Below are positions 1 to 8,047 of a stretch of DNA of 47,014 nucleotides, piece by piece. The notes beneath the pieces are model-generated. The model was given only the letters and a program-made list of their open reading frames with translations. It had not been told where the DNA came from and searched no databases. The stretch is from positions 1 through 47,014 of the forward strand of contig CANETC010000003.1 of assembly GCA_947441055.1 (NCBI GenBank), given 5' to 3'. Position 1 is the first letter of the stretch; each line of letters starts with the position of its first letter. The DNA comes from Cytophagaceae bacterium (lineage in GTDB: Bacteria; Bacteroidota; Bacteroidia; Cytophagales; Flexibacteraceae). The position numbers and the translations under genes were made by a program.

Positions 1-422
1 AAGGAGATTAAATTGAAATGAAATTCCTTCAAGTAGACAGTATTTACCAAAATCGGAATAACCGTAGAAATGGATGTACTTACAGGAACCACAACCGAAG
101 TTGGTCCGTCCTGTGTGGCCCGAACAAAAAAGTAGAGGCCGGGATAGGAAATCAACAACACAACCAAAAGACCGCGAAAACTCGGTGAGTCCAGAGAAAA
201 TTCAGCATCAAAATCACTGAAACCCGTAAATAAGGCAAAGGGCAAAACCAGGGCGAGAACAAATAATGAACGAAGCATTACCAATCGCTTTACCCCAAAA
301 ACCGGAACGGGTTCCTTCCAAAGGCCATTTGAAAGACCCAGGAGAATCATGGACAAGAAAACCAGCAGTGTATAAACTGGATCTCCTCCGAAAAAAGACA
401 TGGCTAAAATTGACAGAATCAT
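1..422 (-). CDS. EamA/DMT-family transporter, N-terminal part (cut by window edge)
   Basis: Reading the minus strand from an ATG at 422 gives about 140 open codons that run off the window start. The product is very hydrophobic, with about four membrane segments and the stretch GPTSVVVPVSTSISTVIPIL followed by a VNTVYLKE turn, which resembles the first half of EamA (drug/metabolite transporter) repeats. These are inner-membrane carriers of about 280-300 residues with ten helices, so roughly half is missing here. An in-frame TAA lies just before the start (a TTG precedes the ATG), which fixes the N-terminus to within one codon. It lies 65 bases after the stop of the MFS gene on the same strand and may share its transcript. 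The substrate cannot be predicted. The family call rests on general pattern only. Confidence 0.68.
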   Translation of the reverse strand, partial: MILSILAMSFFGGDPVYTLLVFLSMILLGLSNGLWKEPVPVFGVKRLVMLRSLFVLALVLPFALFTGFSDFDAEFSLDSPSFRGLLVVLLISYPGLYFFVRATQDGPTSVVVPVSTSISTVIPILVNTVYLKEFHFNLIS

Positions 423-487
423 CAATTAAAAATATACCCTCGAAACAAAGGTAATTTGATCATTTCACCTAAGACAAATTTCAATTT

Positions 488-1801
488 TCAAACAGCAGAT
501 TTTCCTTTTCTGCCAATTTTGGTTGCAACCAGAATTGTCATCAAACTAAAAAACATGGTAGAAATGCCGAGTGTGCCGTAATTCATGAGTTTGCCGTCGG
601 GCATTTTGATGATAATGATGCCTGCCAAGTAGCCAGCAAGTCCACTCGAAAGTTGCATCAAGGAAGAATTAAGGCTCATAAAACCACCACGGTAACGCGG
701 CTCTACTGAATTCAGCGTTAGTGTTTGAGATGGTACAAATCGACCACCTGAAAAAATAAAGAACAAGGAAGTGAATATCAAGGCAACCAGAATGGAAACG
801 GGCGGCATGTGCGAGATGCAGAACTGCGGAATAAATGAAATAAATACCAGCACTGTGAAAACCTTGGATGCACCGAAACGATCTACAAGTCGCCCGATAA
901 ATGGTCCGGTAAAAAGTGTGATTCCGCCTCCGGCCATATAAATATAACTGAGTTCAATTTCCTTGAAACCAACATTCGCAACCATATAAGGCGATAGAAA
1001 TGGGATCATGGTAAAGTGCGAGAAAGCAACCAGCATTGTAAAAAGTAAGGCAAGCCGGTGTCGCGGAAAAGAAAGTATCTCTCGAAGGAGACGCAGGTTT
1101 TTTTCATTTTTCCTCGCAGCTACAAGGTGGCGAATCCCTCTTGGCAAAACCTTGAAGGCGACCAAAAAAACCAGACTGGCAAAAATGCCGATGGCAAAAA
1201 ATGCCATTTGCCAATTGTAAACGGTTCCCAAATAAAGTCCGACAGGCACCCCAAGCACCGAAGCAGCTGAAAATCCAGCCATGACCATGCCCGTGGCTTT
1301 GCCCCTGTGTTCTGGTCGGAAGTTGTCTGCCACAATGCTGAGAACCTGAGAACCTATAATTCCACCCAGCAAGCCAGTAAAAATCCGAGCTATTAGCAAC
1401 AACTGGTAATTTGGTGCAAGACCACACAATATCGTTCCAATGATAAATCCAGCATAGCAAGACAGAAGCATAATCTTCCGGCTGAATCTGTCCACAAAAA
1501 AAGTCCCGCTAAAGCTGGCAAGACCCGCGGCTACGGAATATGAGGCCACCAAAAGGGAAAACTGTGCGGGGCTTATGGATAATTTTCTCATGAGCTGAGG
1601 CGCCAGGGGCATCAGAATCATAAAATCCATTATGTGGGAAAAGTTGATGGCGGCTAAAACCAGGAGCAGAAGCTTCTCTTTTTTGCTGAGTTTGTTTTTA
1701 GGTTTCAAGATTTGTGTGGTTGTATTGCTTAGGCATAAGCCATGACCTTGTAAATAAAATACCCGACTATTTCGTGGATAAGTAAACTCCACATTTGCCA
1801 T
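488..1801 (-). CDS. MFS transporter (DHA1-like exporter)
   Basis: The product is a 12-helix major facilitator protein in the inner membrane, probably a proton-coupled exporter. After a charged N-terminal stretch the first helix runs into MDFMILMPLAPQLM, and the loop between helices 2 and 3 carries FVDRFSRKIML, the DRxxRR/K-like motif A of the family. The second half repeats the pattern with GRLVDRFG. Length fits a DHA1-type carrier. The ATG at 1801 overlaps the upstream YdcF gene by 73 bases. A TTG at 1708, after the YdcF stop, would remove 31 residues (up to TTTQI) that do not look like MFS sequence, so the true start may be there. The substrate is unknown. Confidence 0.85.
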   Translation of the reverse strand: MANVEFTYPRNSRVFYLQGHGLCLSNTTTQILKPKNKLSKKEKLLLLVLAAINFSHIMDFMILMPLAPQLMRKLSISPAQFSLLVASYSVAAGLASFSGTFFVDRFSRKIMLLSCYAGFIIGTILCGLAPNYQLLLIARIFTGLLGGIIGSQVLSIVADNFRPEHRGKATGMVMAGFSAASVLGVPVGLYLGTVYNWQMAFFAIGIFASLVFLVAFKVLPRGIRHLVAARKNEKNLRLLREILSFPRHRLALLFTMLVAFSHFTMIPFLSPYMVANVGFKEIELSYIYMAGGGITLFTGPFIGRLVDRFGASKVFTVLVFISFIPQFCISHMPPVSILVALIFTSLFFIFSGGRFVPSQTLTLNSVEPRYRGGFMSLNSSLMQLSSGLAGYLAGIIIIKMPDGKLMNYGTLGISTMFFSLMTILVATKIGRKGKSAV

Positions 1802-2499
1802 GCATCATCACTTGGGATCATGGCCTTCTCAACATTAAAACTTGGATCGTTGTATCGGAAATCAACAGGAAACACATCCACATTCAGTCCTATTTTTTCA
1901 AAACTGGCTTTGGTGCGTTTGCAATGAAAAGCTGAAGTGAACACCAAAACTGTGGGATTTTTAAAGTGCTTTCGAATAATCTCAGCTGAAAAAAGTGCGT
2001 TCTCCCGCGTGTTCCTTGCGCGATTTTCCACCAATATATCGGATGAATCCACCAGGCAAGTATTGACCATCACATCTTTTACCATCTCGGCCTCAAGGGC
2101 TTCTGTAAAACCTGGAATACCTGAACCACCGCTGGGAATGAGTTTTTTCACCAGGCCCATGCGATAAAGTTTAACTGCATGCATCATGCGGTCCACAGCC
2201 GTGGAAAGGTAAACCCTGTCGCGGGGCTGCTTTGCCGCATCGGTAAAACCGCCCATAATAACCGCAACATCATAGGGTTTATGAATATTTGAAATTGGAT
2301 AAACGGGTTCCTCCCAAGACTTATAAGCACGGGAAGCAAGCCATTCATTGCTAAAAAAGAGGAAAAGGAAAATGGCAGAACCAAGTGCAATTCTTCTGGT
2401 CTTAGCATTTTTACTAAAAAAGGACCAGACCAACAATGCCAAAACCCAGACAACAGGCAGCAACAAGTGCATCAGGATTTTGGACATTAAGAAAAACAT
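1729..2499 (-). CDS. YdcF/ElyC-like DUF218 membrane protein
   Basis: This is a 256-residue protein with two N-terminal membrane helices (about residues 5-27 and 38-53) and a DUF218 domain from about residue 75 to 225. Family marks are VAVIMGG at the start of the domain, the glycine-rich PSGGSG turn, ENARNTRENA-type wording (seen as ENRARNTRENALFSA) and VFTSAFHCKR. E. coli members (ElyC, SanA, YdcF) are linked to envelope integrity and lipid-carrier or peptidoglycan metabolism, but the biochemical reaction is not settled. It sits 42 bases downstream of a PAP2 phosphatase, which may recycle undecaprenyl pyrophosphate, so an envelope role is a reasonable inference. The 3' end overlaps the MFS gene. 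An ATG at residue 5 is an alternative start. Confidence 0.83.
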   Translation of the reverse strand: MFFLMSKILMHLLLPVVWVLALLVWSFFSKNAKTRRIALGSAIFLFLFFSNEWLASRAYKSWEEPVYPISNIHKPYDVAVIMGGFTDAAKQPRDRVYLSTAVDRMMHAVKLYRMGLVKKLIPSGGSGIPGFTEALEAEMVKDVMVNTCLVDSSDILVENRARNTRENALFSAEIIRKHFKNPTVLVFTSAFHCKRTKASFEKIGLNVDVFPVDFRYNDPSFNVEKAMIPSDDAWQMWSLLIHEIVGYFIYKVMAYA

Positions 2500-2541
2500 A
2501 GGGTCTATAGAGCCTGCAAGTAAGGAAAATTCAGCTTGCCT

Positions 2542-3141
2542 TCATTTGCCAGTTTGGATTAGATTTTTACCATTAAGACCAAACCAGGAAATTTTCCTCG
2601 CTAAAAAATGAAGTGTCGCCGCCCAAAATGCGCCGATGGCATATCCGGCAATAATATCTCCTGCGAAATGAGCGCCAAGGTAAATGCGGCTCCAACCGGT
2701 AATGATGGCCCAAACCAACAAAGCCAAAGCAATCGATTTTGATCTTGAAAAGACTGGCAGCAGAAAAAAGAAAACGGTCAAAGACATTGTGTTGGCCGCA
2801 TGCGAAGAAGCAAAACCAAACTGTCCACCGCAACCATCTGGCAAATGAAGAATGGGGAACAAACCTGGATCATGACAGGGCCGGAGCCTTTGAAAAAGAG
2901 GCTTGAATAAGGCAGAAGCTGTCTGGTCCGACAACAGAATCAGAATGCCAATCAACAATAGAATCCGGGGAAAATGCTTTGAACCAAATCGACCAAAAAG
3001 GAACACGGCAAGTGCAGCATAAAGCGGAATCCAAACCAGCTTTCCCGACCAAAAAATCATCAAAGGATCAAGCCAGGAATTGAAGCCCTGATTGATGAGG
3101 ATTGTAAGACTCCGGTCGGCACTTTCAAGCAGTTCCAGCAT
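2542..3141 (-). CDS. PAP2-family membrane phosphatase
   Basis: This 199-residue membrane protein has the three phosphatase motifs of the PAP2 superfamily in order: KPLFQRLRP (K-x6-RP), ASSHAAN (the SGH-type motif with the first catalytic His) and SRIYLGAHFAGD (SR-x5-H-x3-D, with the nucleophilic His). About five to six helices surround them. Bacterial members remove phosphate from lipid phosphates such as undecaprenyl pyrophosphate or phosphatidylglycerol phosphate, with the active site facing the periplasm. Which substrate is used here cannot be told from sequence. It is the first gene of a minus-strand run with the YdcF protein and the MFS exporter, and is divergent from the HtrA protease. 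Confidence 0.9.
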   Translation of the reverse strand: MLELLESADRSLTILINQGFNSWLDPLMIFWSGKLVWIPLYAALAVFLFGRFGSKHFPRILLLIGILILLSDQTASALFKPLFQRLRPCHDPGLFPILHLPDGCGGQFGFASSHAANTMSLTVFFFLLPVFSRSKSIALALLVWAIITGWSRIYLGAHFAGDIIAGYAIGAFWAATLHFLARKISWFGLNGKNLIQTGK

Positions 3142-3275
3142 GGCCCAAATTTCTATTGAATTTTAATGAATTTGTTAAGAAATCTAAATCATTCGGATCT
3201 GAATGCTGATTTCCGCAAAATCCCAATCGCCGTTTATACCACAGATATGCCAGTGAGAAAAAAGTCAATTCCGCC

Positions 3276-3302
3276 TGTCACCCAAATTTGCCAAATTGTC
3301 AC
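3276..3302. promoter_or_regulatory. Direct repeat TGTCAC upstream of the HtrA gene
   Basis: TGTCAC occurs at 3276-3281 and again at 3297-3302, so the two copies start exactly 21 bases apart (two helical turns), about 100 bases before the HtrA start. An imperfect -7 box, AATATTTG, follows at 3359-3366. Same-face spacing is typical of a regulator binding site, but I know of no named regulator for it. The half-site TGTCA also occurs as a palindrome between dnaK and moxR. Confidence 0.25.
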
Positions 3303-3404
3303 AAAAAAATAGCTCCAGAGTGCCATCGGTGAGGTATGGCATTTTGTTTGACTTGCGAAATATTTGCAGTGCAAGTCTGTTAATCAATTTCAAAATCAGG
3401 ATTT

Positions 3405-4883
3405 ATGAACAAATTCATTTCAATTTTTAGCGCGGGTCTGGCAGGAAGCCTAATCACGCTCGGAACCTACAAGGCGCTTGACCTGGACAGGAAGGAAGTC
3501 GTTTTTCAAAAAGCAGAAGAAATGCCGATTTTTCAACAAGCATCCAATTTGCCCACAGCGGCAGAGCTTGATTTCTCTGCGCAAGCTGAAAAAGTCACCC
3601 CTGCAGTAGTGAACATCAAAGCAAAAAGAGGCGCCCAAAACTTTGCCCAAAACGACATATTCAAAGACTTTTTTGGTGGATCCCCCTTTTTCCAGGAGCC
3701 ACCTCAGCAAAATCAGCCGAAGGAAAAAGAAAATGCAGCCACCGGATCTGGTGTGATAATTTCAAAAGATGGCTACATCGTAACCAACAACCATGTAGTA
3801 GCAGATGCCACCGAACTTGAAGTTTCATTGACCGACAAGCGCACCTATAAGGCCAAGGTAATCGGTACCGACCCAAGCACCGATCTGGCCGTCATTCAAA
3901 TTAAAGAAAGCAACTTGCCTGTTCTGGCATTTGGGAATTCGGATGCGGTAAAAGTCGGCTCCTGGGTGCTGGCAGTTGGAAGTCCTTTTAACCTCACTTC
4001 CACCGTAACAGCTGGTATAGTTTCAGCAAAAGCACGAAATATTTCGATTCTCCGCGAGCGTTCAAATGTGCCTGTGGAATCTTTTATTCAAACCGATGCG
4101 GCTATTAATCCGGGCAATTCTGGTGGAGCTTTGGTAAACCTGAATGGCGATTTGATTGGAATTAATACCGCAATCGCTTCGCCAACAGGAGCATACAGCG
4201 GATATGGATTTGCCGTTCCAGTTAACCTCGTGACAAAAGTGGTAGAAGACATCATCAAATACGGTTCTGTTCAACGAGGTTTTCTTGGCATAGTAATCCG
4301 CGACCTGGATGGCAATCTGGCCAAAGAAAAAGACCTTTCAATTTCAGAAGGTGTGCTGGTAGATTCTGTAAACAAGGAAAGTGCAGCCAAGGATGCCGGC
4401 ATTCACAAAGGCGATGTAATTGTGAAAGTGGGCAGCACCAAAGTGAGCTCAGTGGCAGAACTTCAGGAACAAATTGTTCGCCACCGCCCGGGCGACAAAG
4501 TTGCACTCACCATCAACCGCGATGGAAAGGAAATGCTGATGAACACAACCTTAAAAAACAAAGAAGGCAAATCAGAGGTAAGCAAATCGGAGCGAAAGGA
4601 AATTTTCGAACTTCTGGGTGCGGAGTTTACAGACCTCAGCGCCAAGGAAAAGAAAACTGCCAAAGTAGAACAAGGCGTAAAAGTGAGCAAGATTTTCCCT
4701 GGAGGAAAAATCAGAACTCAGACAGATATGAAGGATGGTTTCATCATTACCAAGGTGGACAAGCAGCCGGTCAATTCTGCCAAAGACCTGGCTACTTTAA
4801 TGGAGAAAAAATCAGGAGGCGTAATGCTTGAAGGTGTTTATGAAGACCTGCCAGGTAACTACTATTTTGCAATAGGCCTGTAA
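3405..4883 (+). CDS. DegP/HtrA-family periplasmic serine protease
   Basis: This 492-residue S1C protease begins with a membrane/signal segment (about residues 4-22), so it acts in the periplasm, where HtrA proteins degrade or refold damaged envelope proteins. The catalytic triad is visible: His130 in TNNHVV, Asp160 in STDLAVIQI and Ser239 in GNSGGA. A glutamine/proline-rich loop (about residues 88-110) precedes the protease core, as in DegP/DegQ. Two PDZ domains follow: the first, from about residue 290, with GVLVDSVNKESAAKDAGIHKGD, and a more divergent second one near the end with GFIITKVDKQPVNSAKDL. It is transcribed alone and ends in a strong terminator at 4909. Upstream direct repeats may regulate it. 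Whether it is DegP- or DegQ-like in function is not clear. Confidence 0.95.
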   Translation: MNKFISIFSAGLAGSLITLGTYKALDLDRKEVVFQKAEEMPIFQQASNLPTAAELDFSAQAEKVTPAVVNIKAKRGAQNFAQNDIFKDFFGGSPFFQEPPQQNQPKEKENAATGSGVIISKDGYIVTNNHVVADATELEVSLTDKRTYKAKVIGTDPSTDLAVIQIKESNLPVLAFGNSDAVKVGSWVLAVGSPFNLTSTVTAGIVSAKARNISILRERSNVPVESFIQTDAAINPGNSGGALVNLNGDLIGINTAIASPTGAYSGYGFAVPVNLVTKVVEDIIKYGSVQRGFLGIVIRDLDGNLAKEKDLSISEGVLVDSVNKESAAKDAGIHKGDVIVKVGSTKVSSVAELQEQIVRHRPGDKVALTINRDGKEMLMNTTLKNKEGKSEVSKSERKEIFELLGAEFTDLSAKEKKTAKVEQGVKVSKIFPGGKIRTQTDMKDGFIITKVDKQPVNSAKDLATLMEKKSGGVMLEGVYEDLPGNYYFAIGL

Positions 4884-4908
4884 ATCAACATTTTTAAAAC
4901 TTATTAGA

Positions 4909-4938
4909 AGGAACCGGCAATAGCTGGTTCCTTTTTTT
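4909..4938 (+). terminator. Rho-independent terminator after the HtrA gene
   Basis: AGGAACCGGC and GCTGGTTCCT pair as a 10-bp stem with one G-T wobble and an AATA loop, followed directly by a run of T residues. It lies 25 bases after the HtrA stop codon. Confidence 0.9.
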
Positions 4939-5009
4939 ATTTAGAATCAGACCTGATATTAATCCTGATTTTTTTGCATGTTTGTTTTACAATCAAACCC
5001 TAAAATAGA

Positions 5010-6785
5010 ATGAACCTAAAAATCAAGCTTTTAATCTTCTTTATCAGTGTGGCATGCATGTTTGGAATTACTGCATGCAAAAAGGATGACAATTCCCCCC
5101 AGCCAAGCAACCCCAGTGCAGCGACCACCACAATTAGCGGAAGGATTACCGACAATTCAGGCAATCCAATTTCCGGCGCAAGCATCAGGGCCGGTGGAAA
5201 AACAACCACAAGTTCAGACAATGGAATTTTCTCAATTTCAGGCGTAAGCGCCGACGCCAATGGGCGTATATTTGTAACAGGTGAAAAAACCGGATTCTTC
5301 AAAGGCTCCAAAGGAATGGTTGCTGAAACCAATGGAATAAGCAAACTGGAAATCATCCTCAATTCCAATACGCCCAACTTTGAAGGAAATACAAACTCAG
5401 ACAATAGCTTTCTCAGCAACGGCACCGGGATAGAAATCCCAGCCAATTCGGTTTCCGCTAGCGGCACTTTTAAAGCAGCTGTTGTTCACCTCAATCCAGC
5501 AGACCCCGATTTTGAACGCAAAGTTCCTGGCGGGGATTTAATTGGAATGGATGGCACCAATAGGGAAAGGCAACTTTATTCCTATGGGATGCTGATGGTT
5601 CGATTAACTGACGCGAGTGGCGCGGAAGTAAACATCGCTTCAGGCAAATCCGCAACTGTGAGAATGAAAATTCCAACCAGCCAGATTGCCGGAGCACCTG
5701 CCAGCATTCCACTTTGGCATTTTGATGAAAGCACTGGAAAGTGGATTGAAGAAGGCAGTGCCACAAAACAAGGCGACAGCTATGTAGGCAATGTGTCACA
5801 TTTTTCTTCCTGGAATTGCGATTATCCGAGCGGAAGGGCAACCATCAAGGGAATTATCAAAGATTGCAATGGCAACCCAATGGGCGGAGTAAATGTCAGG
5901 GTTGGCCAAAATTCTGTTTTCGCAGATGTGAATGGTCAATATGAAACCTTTGTGCCCTCAGGATTGGATTTTGATGTGGCAGTTGAAATGCCAGAATTGG
6001 GAATTTCATCAATCCCACAACCTGTTGCAGCCATAAGCGAAGGCGCCAACTTTACAGTTCCGGACATTTCGGTTCCCTGCGTTTCGGGTGTTTCTTTTGG
6101 GTTGATTTGCAGCAATGGCATCATTTACAGTGCCACTTACTCCATTAAATGGGGAAACAACCAATCTGTGTTCGGAACCTGGACAAGCGCAGGAACCCAC
6201 ATTGTTCCGGTCCCGTCAAATGGGCAGGCGGCAAGCTATACAATTACGAATGCCTTAACAGGCCAAACCGTAACTGGATCATTTACCCTGCCATCCCAAC
6301 TTGACACGCTCAACCAGGGCCAGATTAATCTTTGCAACGCATCAAGCACAGATTCGCTCATTACCAGTTTTACCATCAATGGAGATGGATATAATAATAG
6401 ACTTATTCGCTGGGCTGGCGTACCGATTATGAACACACTGGTCTATTTTCCAAGTGACACAGCCGGATATCTGGTTTCTCCAAGTACAATTGGATATGTA
6501 TTATCAGCCAACATTCCTGGACTTCCAATTTCTGGCCTTAGATCTATGGCCAATGATGATGAGACGAATTTGGTATTGGGTGCACCGGGTGGAAAAAACT
6601 ATGTAGGAGATTCACTGGTGCTTATCAATGTTAGTCAATATGGATTACCGGGTGAAAAAGTAACTGGTACATTCAGCGGCAGGTTGAAAAGACTAGAATT
6701 TGATACCATAAATCAAGTCATAAAAGAATTTCCTGTTATGATTTCTGGTGGTAGTTTTCAGGTAGTCCGCGGACAAAACCAGTAA
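5010..6785 (+). CDS. Large lipoprotein with carboxypeptidase-regulatory-like repeats, predicted surface-exposed
   Basis: This 591-residue protein has a type II signal peptide ending in ITAC (Cys23), followed by KKDD. In other Bacteroidota, basic/acidic residues just after the lipid-bearing Cys act as an export signal to the cell surface. A carboxypeptidase regulatory-like beta-sandwich follows (about residues 40-115, SGRITDNSGNPISGASI). Next is a region resembling a ZU5-type beta fold (about 135-275, GIEIPANSVSASGTF), then a second regulatory-like domain (about 278-350, IKGIIKDCNGNPMGGV). The C-terminal domain from about residue 452 starts at TINGDGYNN and is shared with the next gene. No catalytic motif is seen, so a structural or binding role on the surface is inferred. 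It ends with a strong terminator. Confidence 0.82.
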   Translation: MNLKIKLLIFFISVACMFGITACKKDDNSPQPSNPSAATTTISGRITDNSGNPISGASIRAGGKTTTSSDNGIFSISGVSADANGRIFVTGEKTGFFKGSKGMVAETNGISKLEIILNSNTPNFEGNTNSDNSFLSNGTGIEIPANSVSASGTFKAAVVHLNPADPDFERKVPGGDLIGMDGTNRERQLYSYGMLMVRLTDASGAEVNIASGKSATVRMKIPTSQIAGAPASIPLWHFDESTGKWIEEGSATKQGDSYVGNVSHFSSWNCDYPSGRATIKGIIKDCNGNPMGGVNVRVGQNSVFADVNGQYETFVPSGLDFDVAVEMPELGISSIPQPVAAISEGANFTVPDISVPCVSGVSFGLICSNGIIYSATYSIKWGNNQSVFGTWTSAGTHIVPVPSNGQAASYTITNALTGQTVTGSFTLPSQLDTLNQGQINLCNASSTDSLITSFTINGDGYNNRLIRWAGVPIMNTLVYFPSDTAGYLVSPSTIGYVLSANIPGLPISGLRSMANDDETNLVLGAPGGKNYVGDSLVLINVSQYGLPGEKVTGTFSGRLKRLEFDTINQVIKEFPVMISGGSFQVVRGQNQ

Positions 6786-6805
6786 ATCGTTTAGATTTTC
6801 ACACC

Positions 6806-6853
6806 AAAAGCCCCTTTTTCAGAGAAAATAAAATCTGAAAAAGGGGCTTTTTT
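6806..6853 (+). terminator. Rho-independent terminator after the large lipoprotein
   Basis: An 18-bp perfect stem (6806-6823 with 6834-6851, core AAAAGCCCC / GGGGCTTTT) and a 10-base loop, flanked by A and T runs. It lies about 20 bases after the lipoprotein stop codon. Confidence 0.93.
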
Positions 6854-7241
6854 ATGCCTGAGCCTTTGGCCTCTGATGAAAGAAAACCACAGCCTTTTCA
6901 ACAAAAACACTTTTCATAAGACGATTTTTTGGGCATTTCAATCAAATTTTATTTGATTTTCAGTTTAGAATCTAAGATCAAAATTTTGAAACTGGGGTGC
7001 TTAATTTCTCATTCAGAGATTCATGCAAAAACCACCGGAGAAAGGCCCAGAAGCCATTTCTGTCAAAATCAATAACACTCTTCATTGTGAATTTCAGACT
7101 CTTAAATGACCTCAGTTCATGTCATTTAAGAAGGTTCTTTTATTGGCTTCCTTTCTCATGTACTGAAATAATGCCCAATTACGGAATTCCACCAAGATCC
7201 CGCCATAACATTGCCAACGAAAACGAAACAACCCTATTTAA
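6854..7241. other. Gene-free stretch with one perfect hairpin
   Basis: No convincing gene is seen here. The one frame of 82 codons at 6997-7245 has no recognisable domain, biased composition and no promoter, and is taken as chance. The main structure is a perfect 10-bp inverted repeat, CTTAAATGAC (7101-7110) and GTCATTTAAG (7121-7130), with a 10-base loop, about 110 bases before the next lipoprotein start. It lacks a following T tract, so it is more likely an operator or leader structure than a terminator. Confidence 0.4.
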
Positions 7242-8027
7242 ATGAAAACGAAAAAATTTGTTCTGGCCTTCGGATTCCTATTGGTTAATTCCGCAGCCTT
7301 TATTTCCTGCAGCAAGGATGACAATAATCCCAACCCTGTAAGCGCCGCTAAGCTGTACACAACTTCACTCAGCGGACGAATTTTAAATGAAAGTGGCGAA
7401 GGCATCAGTGCTGCCTCCGTTACAGCCGGTGGTAAAACTGCCATAACTTCAAAAGACGGAAGTTTTTCCATCAACGAAATCAGCGGAAACACCAAAATGA
7501 ATGTTTCAGTTTCTTGCCCTGGTTTTGAAGAAACCAGCAAAGAAATCAGCTCGGCTCAAAATGGATTTTCAAATGTTGAAATCTCAATGGCAGCCAAAGC
7601 GGATGAGCATCTTCCAGCAACTTGCCAGCTTACCATCAATGGCGATGGATTCCATAACAAGACCGTTCAAGTTGGAACCATACCAACCGGATCGATTGGA
7701 ATCTTCTCTCCAGACGGTGCCAGTACCTATTTTTCTATGACTTCCAGAACTGGCTATGCCATCGCAGGGGTATTCCCCAAAGATGGTTTGAGTAATGCAA
7801 CGGAGAAAACTTCAATGACCTTTATCGCCTACGGCAAAACCTATGTGGCGGACTCCGGCGTTAAAATCAGCGTAAGTGAATACGGCCAAATCGGAGGAAA
7901 AATAAAGGGAACCTTTTCGGGCACATTCAAGCGCTACGATGTGGACATGGAAACCGGTAAAAACCTTGAATTCTCTGTAAAAATCATCAACGGAAGCTTC
8001 GAGGTTACCAGACAGGCGAACCTGTAA
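7242..8027 (+). CDS. Lipoprotein paralogous to the preceding gene, short form
   Basis: This 261-residue lipoprotein has a signal peptide ending FISC (Cys23) followed by SKDDNN, again resembling a Bacteroidota surface-export signal. Residues about 40-120 form one carboxypeptidase regulatory-like domain (SGRILNESGEGISAASVTAGGK), and residues about 128-261 form a C-terminal domain starting TINGDGFHN. Both match the first and last domains of the 591-residue neighbour: the pairs TINGDG, GK-Y-V-DS, KGTFSG/VTGTFSG and GSF-V-R line up. The middle third of the larger protein is missing, so this is a domain-deleted paralog or the larger one gained an insertion. Function is unknown. Its terminator lies inside the 3' end of folA on the other strand. 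Confidence 0.83.
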   Translation: MKTKKFVLAFGFLLVNSAAFISCSKDDNNPNPVSAAKLYTTSLSGRILNESGEGISAASVTAGGKTAITSKDGSFSINEISGNTKMNVSVSCPGFEETSKEISSAQNGFSNVEISMAAKADEHLPATCQLTINGDGFHNKTVQVGTIPTGSIGIFSPDGASTYFSMTSRTGYAIAGVFPKDGLSNATEKTSMTFIAYGKTYVADSGVKISVSEYGQIGGKIKGTFSGTFKRYDVDMETGKNLEFSVKIINGSFEVTRQANL

Positions 8028-8047
8028 TTTCAACTAAGTCATTATCA

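Noticed and set aside
266-454. Plus-strand open frame of 62 codons near the window start
   Set aside because: It lies across the minus-strand EamA transporter fragment, which has clear membrane-protein character.
6997-7245. Plus-strand open frame of 82 codons in the gap between the two lipoproteins
   Set aside because: No domain, unusual composition and a hairpin inside it; no promoter or ribosome site. Likely chance.
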